A DNA stretch of 64,000 bases. It comes from a virus. The notes beneath the pieces were generated by a model. It was given only the letters and a program-made list of their open reading frames with translations. It made no database searches and had not been told where the DNA came from. The position numbers were made by a program, and so were the translations under genes. Position 1 is the first letter of the stretch. Each line of letters begins with the position of its first letter. Below, piece after piece: positions 47,542 to 55,548 of this stretch. The stretch lies in IMG/VR virus record IMGVR_UViG_3300031578_000010, positions 26,432-90,431 of that record. One strand, 5' to 3'.

Positions 47542-48906
47542 TTATCTATCTTTCTTCTTTGTCTTATATAGCCTTTTCACTCTTGGATCATGGAGCCTAA
47601 TTAAATTAAAATTAGGTATTATCTCAATAAATTCTCTTGTTTTCCCTTCTCTGATTTTCAGGAACTGAATCTTAGCGCGTGGCGGCATTCTCATTTTCAT
47701 AGCCTTTGTCTGAATAATGGCAAACAAACAGTCCGCCCATTGTGATAAAGCCTGTTTAGAAATAGCGATATCTTTAATTTCAATTTCGCTTTTCCCTTCT
47801 GCTTCTGGTTTTAACTGGCCGGCAGAAATAATAGGAATCTTTCTTTTCAAGGCGAGGTTTTTAGTTTCTCTTACAATTTGCGCTTGTGGTTGGGCGTCGG
47901 CCGCATATTCTCTATTAGTTAGAACATTTGGAACCATATTCTGGATATAATCAATAAAAAGAACAGTTGGCTTAAAATTAATTTCTTTTAATTTGGCGTC
48001 TATAGCGGCGGCAGAGCAATTATCGTGCATTCCTAATATTTTAATGCGATTCTTACTTAATTCTTTCATACTTGTCTTCCATTTTAATAAATCAACTCTT
48101 CGCATATTAGGCGGGCGCCTGAATTTTCCATAGCGTATCTCTGCTAGCCTTGCGTCCATTCTATAGGCAGTTTGTGTCGCTGTCATTTCGTTAGTCACGT
48201 AAGCTATACGTTCATTTTCTTCGATCGCCATATAAACTGTCTGATCTTGCATACAAATAGATTTGCCGCCAGACGTCTGAGAAACAAAAATAATAAGATC
48301 GCCAGGGCAATAACCACAAGTTTGTTCATCAAATCTATCATCTATCCCGGAACTAATGCCACGTACAAATTCTCCCTTCTTTTTCAAATATAAAATATGT
48401 TTATACCTTTCTCTAAAATCTTTTCTTAAATCTAATACTTCAACATCATGTTGTTCTCTTGACTGATTTGCAGATATTTCGTCATTAATAAAATCTCTAA
48501 CAATAAAAGGATTACCAGTATCTTTAAATATATCCTTGGCATTAACTAATAATTTCTGGATATTTCTGCTGTGTTCGCAAAGAACTAATTCTTCTATAAT
48601 ATAATCTAATAATTTAATAGAAATTTCAGAAGAAGCTAATTTCTTTATCATTCTTTTTAATTTTTTACGTGATGCATTATCTATATCAATTTCTTCTGAT
48701 TTATTTAATGCCACTTCAGGACTTATAGGAGCAAAGTATTTTCCATAATAATCGCGAATTAAAATAAATAAATGGCGAGTTATAGGCGTTGTAAAAGTAG
48801 TAGGGACAACTTTCTGCAATAGATCATATTTATTTATCCTTCTGGTTTTAAGCATAATTGCAAGGAAAGCTTTTTCTTTTTCGATGTCGCGATATTTAAT
48901 TGGCAT
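47542..48906 (-). CDS. Replicative DNA helicase, DnaB-type
   Basis: 454 residues from the ATG at 48906 (AAAGGA at good spacing). Helical N-terminal domain to about 150. RecA-like C-terminal domain: GYCPGDLIIFVSQTSGGKS contains Walker A (209-216), VLFIDYIQNM is Walker B, IISAGQLKPEAEG follows, and the end has LKIREGKTREFIEI. The loader for host DnaB-type helicases is not visible. A candidate promoter lies 46 bases upstream (48952-48968). Confidence 0.92.
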   Translation of the reverse strand: MPIKYRDIEKEKAFLAIMLKTRRINKYDLLQKVVPTTFTTPITRHLFILIRDYYGKYFAPISPEVALNKSEEIDIDNASRKKLKRMIKKLASSEISIKLLDYIIEELVLCEHSRNIQKLLVNAKDIFKDTGNPFIVRDFINDEISANQSREQHDVEVLDLRKDFRERYKHILYLKKKGEFVRGISSGIDDRFDEQTCGYCPGDLIIFVSQTSGGKSICMQDQTVYMAIEENERIAYVTNEMTATQTAYRMDARLAEIRYGKFRRPPNMRRVDLLKWKTSMKELSKNRIKILGMHDNCSAAAIDAKLKEINFKPTVLFIDYIQNMVPNVLTNREYAADAQPQAQIVRETKNLALKRKIPIISAGQLKPEAEGKSEIEIKDIAISKQALSQWADCLFAIIQTKAMKMRMPPRAKIQFLKIREGKTREFIEIIPNFNLIRLHDPRVKRLYKTKKKDR

Positions 48907-48951
48907 AAAGAATTCCTTTATTACGTCTTTCTCCACTCCTCCCCATAAGAG

Positions 48952-48968
48952 CCCATACCTATATATAC
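48952..48968 (-). promoter_or_regulatory. Candidate phage promoter, GTATATATAGGTATGGG
   Basis: The minus strand reads GTATATATAGGTATGGG, one insertion and one change from the two identical sites at 19955 and 45384. It lies directly before the helicase gene. Confidence 0.55.
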
Positions 48969-48990
48969 GCGAATTTCCCGAAGTTTTAAC

Positions 48991-49031
48991 AAAAAAATAA
49001 CCCCTTTTAAGCCTTGATGGCTAAAGGGGTT
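48991..49031 (-). terminator. Rho-independent terminator after the holin-like gene
   Basis: AACCCCTTT and AAAGGGGTT form the outer stem and AGCC/GGCT the inner, with a short loop. On the minus strand it is followed by ATTTTTTTG, a proper U-tract. It lies 44 bases after the stop at 49075. Confidence 0.85.
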
Positions 49032-49074
49032 ACATTAAGGGGTTCCCTCAGATTTGCGGTCGCGGGTTCCCTCC

Positions 49075-49371
49075 TTATTTATTCAGATTGAACTTCTCCA
49101 AATAATCAGAAAGCGGTTTCTGCACTTCTGCCCCGACTGCCTTGATATCGATTAATTCTGTCAAGGCTTTAGAAGCGGGTTTGTTTTCTCCTTTAAAGGC
49201 CTCGACAGAAGAGGCAAGGATATGTATTACATCTTCTGCGTCCTGTGCCTTTTCCCTGCTGATCGTTCCCTTGCGGACCAGAATACCGATGATGGTCAGA
49301 AGTATAGGCGTTAAAATAGCGATGATTGTCGCTATATCCTGAAGAGTTGACATCAAGTTTAAGAGTACCAT
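49075..49371 (-). CDS. Putative holin, single transmembrane segment
   Basis: 98 residues. Residues 10-33 (LQDIATIIAILTPILLTIIG) form a transmembrane helix at the N-terminus. The rest is a soluble amphipathic helix region (EDVIHILASSVEAFKGENK). This layout fits LLH-type or phi29-like holins with one helix. AGGAGGTTTG supports the start. It is flanked by two strong terminators, so it forms its own unit. Confidence 0.65.
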   Translation of the reverse strand: MVLLNLMSTLQDIATIIAILTPILLTIIGILVRKGTISREKAQDAEDVIHILASSVEAFKGENKPASKALTELIDIKAVGAEVQKPLSDYLEKFNLNK

Positions 49372-49410
49372 TTCAAACCTCCTAATTATTTAGGTCTTTG
49401 GTCAAGTCGT

Positions 49411-49460
49411 AAAAAAACGGGGATTTTCCCCTAAAAAATAGGGGTTTTATCCCCGTTTTT
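49411..49460. terminator. Bidirectional rho-independent terminator
   Basis: An outer ACGGGGAT/ATCCCCGT stem and inner CCCCTA/TAGGGG stem, with A/T runs on both sides. It lies between the stop at 49555 and the start at 49371. Confidence 0.8.
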
Positions 49461-49554
49461 CCGCTATTTTTCTCGCTTTACCAAAGAGGGGAGGGTCCAA
49501 GGAAGGGATGTACCTGTTCATGCAAGTTTGCATCCTCATAGGCGCCAGCGCCAT

Positions 49555-49782
49555 TTAGGCAAGAATTTTGAACAGGTCCCATGCCCGATTTAATACCGCT
49601 TTTATAGTATCTTCTGCGAGTTTATTATCCTCCAAATCCTGCACTGCCTTTGTGAAAATAGCGATGGCGTCGGCAGGAGTAAAATCGTTCTTTGCCACGC
49701 TGGGATTTAAACCCATCTTCTTGAAATATTCCTTCGCCTTTTCAAGGGGCGATTCTAAGTCGGCCTTTTCTTCCACGGCCAT
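49555..49782 (-). CDS. Small helical hypothetical protein
   Basis: 75 residues, helical (LEKAKEYFKKMGLNPSVAK, IAIFTKAVQDLEDNKL). It overlaps nothing and starts one base before the lipoprotein stop. It may be a lysis-cassette accessory; no family recognised. Confidence 0.55.
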   Translation of the reverse strand: MAVEEKADLESPLEKAKEYFKKMGLNPSVAKNDFTPADAIAIFTKAVQDLEDNKLAEDTIKAVLNRAWDLFKILA

Positions 49783-49783
49783 G

Positions 49784-50200
49784 TTACTTGCCTTTCAATT
49801 TGTTGATAAATTCCTGTATTTCCGGCGCGCTCTGGTTCACTGTCTGTATCGCCGCCAGCACTTCTTCGATTGTCAAGGTTTTATTGTGGACCCAGTCATG
49901 TGCCAAGGCGACGAATTTCCCGTTTATAATTGTTTGTTCCTTCAGCGTCGAAACCTGTTCCTCTACATTGCCCAGAACAGCCGTTCTTGTCACCTCATCC
50001 ATTTCGCCGGCTGTAACCTGTTTCTGTGTATCCTGCGAAATGAACTTGTAGTAATTGGAAGCTAGGATATCCACGTTCGCGTTCAGGTTGCCCGAATTCT
50101 CCAGAGCTATTTCTGTTGACCGGATATAGCTTTGGGGAGTTGGACAACCGACCAGAAAAACCAAAGCGAAAAGGACCAAGAATAGGCAGGGAGTCTTCAT
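49784..50200 (-). CDS. Lipoprotein, possible lysis-related
   Basis: 138 residues. The signal peptide has hydrophobic core LFLVLFALVFLVG ending in the lipobox LVGC at 16-19, so C19 would be lipidated. The mature part is helical and begins PTPQSYIRSTEIALENSG. In lysis cassettes such proteins may act as outer-membrane spanin-like partners. No obvious i-spanin was identified. The signal is a Gram-negative-type lipobox by look. Confidence 0.7.
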   Translation of the reverse strand: MKTPCLFLVLFALVFLVGCPTPQSYIRSTEIALENSGNLNANVDILASNYYKFISQDTQKQVTAGEMDEVTRTAVLGNVEEQVSTLKEQTIINGKFVALAHDWVHNKTLTIEEVLAAIQTVNQSAPEIQEFINKLKGK

Positions 50201-50210
50201 TTCTTCTCCT

Positions 50211-50624
50211 TTAAAATCGAGGAAATCTTCCAGTATCCCGCCTCAACTGTTGGGCGGCTATTGCTACTTCGATCGACTCGGGAAGTTCATTTACTTTCTC
50301 GGGAGTGCCAATAAAATCAAACGCTCTGGAGCCAACAAATTGCTGCCTTGAAATGGCACAACTTTCAGCCAAAGCTCCATTTAATATAACTTCAATATCT
50401 TCAAACCTATTCGCTATAAAGTTTGTAAAAGCCAAAGCATCAAGTTCAGGGACTTCTATTCCACAAACAACGACTGATATATTCATATTTTGCAGAATAT
50501 GAATAGCGCTTTGAGGATTATTAACATAGATGATATCCCATTTCTCCTTAGCCTGTTTCAACAATTCCTCGAATTGTGAGAGATTCTTCTCGTTTTCAAT
50601 AATCAAAACCTGAGGTTTTTCCAT
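50211..50624 (-). CDS. Degenerate CheY-like receiver-domain protein
   Basis: 137 residues fitting the receiver fold: QVLIIENEKNLSQFEEL, then SVVVCGIEVPELDALAF, then DIEVILNGALAES and FDFIGTPEKVNEL. In active receivers the acceptor aspartate follows the third strand; here G55 replaces it, the conserved threonine is N, and the conserved lysine region is GTP. It is thus a pseudo-receiver, unlikely to be phosphorylated. It sits in the lysis region between a lipoprotein and an XhlA-like protein. Confidence 0.7.
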   Translation of the reverse strand: MEKPQVLIIENEKNLSQFEELLKQAKEKWDIIYVNNPQSAIHILQNMNISVVVCGIEVPELDALAFTNFIANRFEDIEVILNGALAESCAISRQQFVGSRAFDFIGTPEKVNELPESIEVAIAAQQLRRDTGRFPRF

Positions 50625-50637
50625 GACGTGCTCCTCT

Positions 50638-50889
50638 TTATTTCAGAATAGTTGCCGCAATGGTCACTCCCATTCCAGCGATCGCCCCAACAATGCCAGC
50701 ATATATTGCCGCTTTAACTTTTAATATCGCTATCTCCATACAATGTTGAGCTATCTTTTTATTAAGTTCATCCAGTTTAATAACTAAGGTATTCTGCTTC
50801 TCTCGGATATATTTCAAGTCTAATTTGACTTCAGCCTTGAATTCAATCATCTTATCCCGATCTTCTTGTTCGTTATTCGACAGCGTCAT
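50638..50889 (-). CDS. XhlA-like membrane protein
   Basis: 83 residues from the ATG at 50889 (a TTG at 50904 is possible). A charged coiled-coil N-terminus (IREKQNTLVIKLDELNKKIA) is followed by a C-terminal transmembrane segment (AIYAGIVGAIAGMGVTIAAT). This is the layout of XhlA-type hemolysin/holin partners. It supports a lysis function. Confidence 0.65.
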   Translation of the reverse strand: MTLSNNEQEDRDKMIEFKAEVKLDLKYIREKQNTLVIKLDELNKKIAQHCMEIAILKVKAAIYAGIVGAIAGMGVTIAATILK

Positions 50890-50900
50890 TTTAATCTCGT

Positions 50901-51308
50901 TCAAAGGGAGGCTTCAAGCCCAGAAATTCTCTGAATAATAATTTCCTTGACTTCATCCCATTTCGGGCCTGACATTCCGGCCGCCTCCGCCTTATAAGAA
51001 TATAATTTTAATAACTGAAAACGAACGGATAAATCTCTGGCTTTATCGGTCCTTTCTGTGATAGCGCTATTTAATAATTTGCATATAATATTTCCTGTCT
51101 TTTTATCGATAGTGTAATCTGCCAAACTTGTTCCAGACTTGAAGTGAATTTCATCCTTTCCCGTTATATCCCAAACTGAATAATCAGGTTCAGGATATTT
51201 GGCCTGAACGTTTGCTACATCCTTTGAACGAGTTATAATAAATAAAGAGTTGGCCTCATTATGTACAACAGCAAAAGATTTGCCAAAGGTTATTTTTTTA
51301 TCTGCCAT
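50901..51308 (-). CDS. Hypothetical protein near tail genes
   Basis: 135 residues. The first half is beta-rich (KSFAVVHNEANSLFIITRSK), with a helical C-terminus (RFQLLKLYSYKAEAAGM). It lies between the lysis region and tail fibre-like genes. It may be a virion protein; no family recognised. Confidence 0.6.
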   Translation of the reverse strand: MADKKITFGKSFAVVHNEANSLFIITRSKDVANVQAKYPEPDYSVWDITGKDEIHFKSGTSLADYTIDKKTGNIICKLLNSAITERTDKARDLSVRFQLLKLYSYKAEAAGMSGPKWDEVKEIIIQRISGLEASL

Positions 51309-51319
51309 TTTAACTTCCT

Positions 51320-53563
51320 TTAAAAGCTGTGTGAATCTGCCCTCTCTTCTGTGAATTCTTTGTAACCTCGGACATATATTCCGGCCTCGTAAGCACCAGT
51401 CGATCCGCTTACGACACAGTTATAGAAAATAGCCTGAATATCATCGGTATCGCACCAACCAACACTTTCGTCATTACTTATCGAATCCCCCGTATCAGAA
51501 GCAACCTCACAATAAATTTTCCAGGCAGCAGATAAAGGGGAAATGGGAGTCGCATCCTGCAAGGGCAGATTTCCAGAAACAGGATGAGGCGGGGAAATAT
51601 AAATTCCTAAACCCGCATCATCATGAACATTAGCATGAATATTAAAGAATGCCCTCATCGAAGTTGGTGGCACACGAGTTGCAACAGATATGTTTCCGGA
51701 TGTAGTTGAAATAGGAACACTATAAACAAGTTGCTCTTGTTCATATTCTACGTGGTTCCCAACCTTCCTCATCGGAACAATTTCCCACGATAATGCCTGG
51801 CCATTTCTTACATATCCGATGAATTTATACCAGACGTATCCGTTCCCAACAAAATCATATTCATTCGCCTTACCAGTTAAAGCAAAAACTGGCCCATTGA
51901 AGGGGTTTCTTGTGGGGGCGCCATAAACAAGGGCGGCTGTTTTAGTCCGATTTGCATCAGCATTGACTTTCCAAATAACCCAAACGGGGAACCAATCAAC
52001 GGAAGGGGTGGGAGAATGAGCCAAATCATTATCCTCGCCCCCCAATCCCGGATTAGCCCCGAATGTAACAGCGATAGGATAATTACCTATACTGATCCTC
52101 CATCTTCCGAAGTTTAAATAAGAAGGAGACATACCATATCCCTGCCAATTTCCAAATCCATTAAACTGATGCAACCTGTATTTTGTCTGCCAATTCCCAT
52201 CTTCTGGCAGGAATATAATAGATTGCTCTCCCGCCAATCCTTTTAACCTGCTCCCCAATTCGAGTTCCTTGAGCATCCCGTCTGTATGACTAAATACATC
52301 AAGGCGGGCCCCAAGGTTTGGCAAAGTTCCTCTTGCCGTTGTTTGTTCTGCTTCAACTGAATTAAGGCTTCTTGTTGCGTCGGTTTCCCAGTCGGCGGAA
52401 CCTTTAGCAACTTTTAATTCATTTCTTAATCTATTTAGATCATCCTCTAAATCTCCAGCGGCTGCAACAAAGGTATCATCATATACCAAAGATTTATATA
52501 TTTTAGATTGCCTTATATCCGCAGTAGCAACGACATTAACATTTGCAACAACATCGGCCTGTAAATAGCCATCGAGATCCAGAGAAACAAGAAGGCGGGC
52601 AGCAAGCGAAACGGCGTTCCCTCTGGCTGCGACTATTTCAGCAGCAATTGCAGCAATAGCGAACAGGTCGCGCCAAACGAGATCCGTAATAGTGGGGCCA
52701 GTAGGCGGAGCGTGTCGAATAGTGTTGTCGCCATTCTTTCGGAATAGCCGGGCAATCCCAAAATACCAATGAATATTTCCATCAGGATCAGTATAAGGTC
52801 CGGCGGCTATTACCGAAGTATTTTCTCTAACCCCAATTACATGATGAACCTTTCCTCGCAAGGCAGAAGCAAAAGGAGTTCCGCCAGTAAGAGGGTGCAG
52901 CAAATTAGTATCTTCTGTCTCATCCTCCTCATCTATATAAACGTCAACATAGACAGTATCCGTTCTATCGCCCGCCCCAGGCGTTGAAGGGTCTACTCTA
53001 AAATAATCGCCGGCAGCAGCGACAGTTGTCATATCTCCTGCGGAAATAGTTATTTCATTAATTGTGTTGCTTAATACTGTAAAGCCTGTTCCGCTTGTTA
53101 CATTAGGATATATCGTTCTGCCAGCGAATTCATTGACTATCCAGTTTGCGGAGGTATCTGTTAACTTTGTTGCTGTGAGGCCAGTCGATAGAGAATGAAT
53201 TAATACACCATCAACTAAAGAATTCGTATCCCATTCAATAAATGTTGGCGACAGGATACATTTTAATCCATGCAACCAAAATAAACCCGCGCCTTCGGGG
53301 CTCCCGGTTCCATCCCCCCCTCCTACTTTAAAATTATTGACATTGCTAATAATAGATTCTTCTATTTTAAACATAGTAGAAGAAGGCGAGCCATCTCCGA
53401 ACAATTGCTGTACTCGCCTTAAATGAGTCCATATCGCCATCATGCCATCATTTATATCCGCATCCACAAGAGGTTTATTGGGCCCCCTTTGGAAAAGAGG
53501 ATAAGCATATTCTTTCAGTTCATCGAACATGTCTCGCGAATACTGGCCATTGTGCGAACCCAT
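51320..53563 (-). CDS. Large tail-associated structural protein
   Basis: 747 residues. The N-terminal part (to about 60) is probably an attachment domain (DMFDELKEYAYPLFQRG). The middle (R-T-D-T-V-Y-V-D-V-Y-I-D-E-E) is a pattern seen in tail-fibre/baseplate DUF4815/DUF6519-type proteins. The rest is beta-rich with glycine loops. It sits directly beyond the tail protein I-like gene, where fibre genes usually lie. AGGAGG fixes the start. Confidence 0.7.
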   Translation of the reverse strand: MGSHNGQYSRDMFDELKEYAYPLFQRGPNKPLVDADINDGMMAIWTHLRRVQQLFGDGSPSSTMFKIEESIISNVNNFKVGGGDGTGSPEGAGLFWLHGLKCILSPTFIEWDTNSLVDGVLIHSLSTGLTATKLTDTSANWIVNEFAGRTIYPNVTSGTGFTVLSNTINEITISAGDMTTVAAAGDYFRVDPSTPGAGDRTDTVYVDVYIDEEDETEDTNLLHPLTGGTPFASALRGKVHHVIGVRENTSVIAAGPYTDPDGNIHWYFGIARLFRKNGDNTIRHAPPTGPTITDLVWRDLFAIAAIAAEIVAARGNAVSLAARLLVSLDLDGYLQADVVANVNVVATADIRQSKIYKSLVYDDTFVAAAGDLEDDLNRLRNELKVAKGSADWETDATRSLNSVEAEQTTARGTLPNLGARLDVFSHTDGMLKELELGSRLKGLAGEQSIIFLPEDGNWQTKYRLHQFNGFGNWQGYGMSPSYLNFGRWRISIGNYPIAVTFGANPGLGGEDNDLAHSPTPSVDWFPVWVIWKVNADANRTKTAALVYGAPTRNPFNGPVFALTGKANEYDFVGNGYVWYKFIGYVRNGQALSWEIVPMRKVGNHVEYEQEQLVYSVPISTTSGNISVATRVPPTSMRAFFNIHANVHDDAGLGIYISPPHPVSGNLPLQDATPISPLSAAWKIYCEVASDTGDSISNDESVGWCDTDDIQAIFYNCVVSGSTGAYEAGIYVRGYKEFTEERADSHSF

Positions 53564-53576
53564 TTGAACCTCCTGT

Positions 53577-55118
53577 TTACGGGAACTGAATTTTGAAATC
53601 TACTATGTAACGAACCTGGCCATTTATATATCTTATCGGGAAGAACTTTTCACATAATAAAGTTCCTGCACTCAGCGTATTTTCAAATAAACCTGCCTCC
53701 CTATTATATAAATTAGTAAAAGTCTCTAAATCCATAAAACATCTGACAAGAAGTTTATTAGTTGGCGTTGTAGTAGGATTATCAGATCCATCAAGATAAA
53801 CTACATTTCGAGGCACATCCCTGAAAACTTCATTCTGTAAAGCGGTATCTGTTGGGCTTTCAGAAGGGGGAGCCGAATAATAATCCCAATCATCGTCTCC
53901 GCTTCCAAGGGCAAATTCTTCAAAGTAATCCGGCAGAGTAGGGAAGGGGAATGGACCAGAACCTATTAACGCCACACCCGCTGTAGTAAAGTCCGCAGGA
54001 TAATTTAAATCAATAGTTTGATGTACTATTAAAAACACCGTATCAAGTATACAGAAGAAATCTCCCACAATATCTTCAAGTTTAAGCATCTGTGATGAAG
54101 TTATCTTTAACAGAATATTTGCCGCTATATTTATAGCAATTTGATTAAACCCGATAGATGACTCCGCAGTTATATCACAGAAGACAAAGATATCGCTTAA
54201 CGCTGTCAAGAAATTTACATTCCTAACTATATCCGTAGTATCGATTAAAGTACACTGAGGATAGCCATTTAAGTCCAGAACTTCATCAGGAGTTATTATA
54301 GTTACAGTATGACCCATTAATATGTCATTGATCATATCCTCCGTAATATCCCGCCTGCCTTTTTTCTTATATAAATCCGGAAGCCTCTTTATCTCTGCCC
54401 TGGAATTAACAACGGGGAGCTCAAAATCAAACTTCCATCCATATAGCTTCGCCATATAATCTAAATACTGTGGCGACGTTCTATCTATATCAAAAATTGG
54501 CCCCAGCCCATCCCTTGTTGCCAAAGCCCGAATTCTTGAAAGAGCCTCATTAAAAAATATATTCATTATTTTTAAGAAACGCCTGAACTCTCCTTGTTGT
54601 GTTTCTCCGTCTTCTGCCAATAATATCTTTTCTTCAGAATCCAAATCAACAGGAGATAAAGCCTGTTGCCTTGAACCCGCCCTTAGTTTATCTAAAGCCC
54701 GATATATTTCTGGCAATTCATTATAAAATTTATCCTGCTTTTCAGATTTAGTGTCGAGGGCAAGTTCTACGATTTCGGTCAATCTCGTCGATATCCACCA
54801 TGCACCAAATAAAGAGAAAACCTTATAATAATAAAATTCTGGAGCATAGTCAGGGAAATCGGTGAAGGTTTCAACTTCCGTATCAGTTGAATCAAGAAGT
54901 ATTTTTCCATCTGTTTCGTCCGCAGGATATGAACCCATTTTCCTAACAAGTCTTATTTTAATAAGGGAGCCATACAAGAGAGGTTTTATCCAATTCAATA
55001 TAATTTGCGGTCCTTCAATTCCTCTTCTGGAAGATAGCCCGCTTATAGTCATGTTGGCAATATTCGGAGGAACATATATAAAACTAAAAGGACCAGTAAT
55101 ATAAGTAGATGTTGACAT
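53577..55118 (-). CDS. Phage tail protein I (P2 gpI-like) with N-terminal FN3-like domain
   Basis: 513 residues. Residues 20-115 resemble a fibronectin type III domain (PQIILNWIKPLLYGSLIKIR). The middle has YNELPEIYRALD and YMAKLYGWKFDFEL, the pattern of gpI-like baseplate-fibre connectors, followed by LPDLYKKKGRRDITEDMIND. It would join the baseplate to fibres. It overlaps the next gene's stop by one base. Confidence 0.8.
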   Translation of the reverse strand: MSTSTYITGPFSFIYVPPNIANMTISGLSSRRGIEGPQIILNWIKPLLYGSLIKIRLVRKMGSYPADETDGKILLDSTDTEVETFTDFPDYAPEFYYYKVFSLFGAWWISTRLTEIVELALDTKSEKQDKFYNELPEIYRALDKLRAGSRQQALSPVDLDSEEKILLAEDGETQQGEFRRFLKIMNIFFNEALSRIRALATRDGLGPIFDIDRTSPQYLDYMAKLYGWKFDFELPVVNSRAEIKRLPDLYKKKGRRDITEDMINDILMGHTVTIITPDEVLDLNGYPQCTLIDTTDIVRNVNFLTALSDIFVFCDITAESSIGFNQIAINIAANILLKITSSQMLKLEDIVGDFFCILDTVFLIVHQTIDLNYPADFTTAGVALIGSGPFPFPTLPDYFEEFALGSGDDDWDYYSAPPSESPTDTALQNEVFRDVPRNVVYLDGSDNPTTTPTNKLLVRCFMDLETFTNLYNREAGLFENTLSAGTLLCEKFFPIRYINGQVRYIVDFKIQFP

Positions 55119-55546
55119 TAGTAATCAACCTCTATTTTTAACCATATTTGATTTGCAGGAGGAGAAACAGGAATTATAACAGGAAGATTAAAAACCTCTC
55201 CGCCTGGAGTCCCGATAGCAGGAAAAGAAAATAGAGCGTCCGAAATTAGAATTCCTCCTGACATCCAAGGACCAGTCGGCGAATAACCATAATAAAGGGC
55301 ATCCAGAACGATGGGGCCGCCTATTGAATTAAATACTTTTCCTCCCACATCCACTACATCTTGCCCAGACCTTTGAACTCCTGAATATATTCTCGTTTCT
55401 ACAACAGCTGAAGAATCGATAGCAACGTCGGCATCCTGTTTATCTATTTTATTATTTCCAGATATAAGAACATCCGCGAAGGAAGGGCTATAGCCTTTGT
55501 TCGGGCCAAACAACAAAGCGGCAAATTGTGTAGCATAATTAGGCAT
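55118..55546 (-). CDS. Small structural hypothetical protein
   Basis: 142 residues, beta-rich and glycine/proline-rich, ending NQIWLKIEVDY. It sits between the large fibre-like gene and tail protein I. It may be a fibre or baseplate accessory. No family recognised. Confidence 0.6.
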   Translation of the reverse strand: MPNYATQFAALLFGPNKGYSPSFADVLISGNNKIDKQDADVAIDSSAVVETRIYSGVQRSGQDVVDVGGKVFNSIGGPIVLDALYYGYSPTGPWMSGGILISDALFSFPAIGTPGGEVFNLPVIIPVSPPANQIWLKIEVDY

Positions 55547-55548
55547 AA

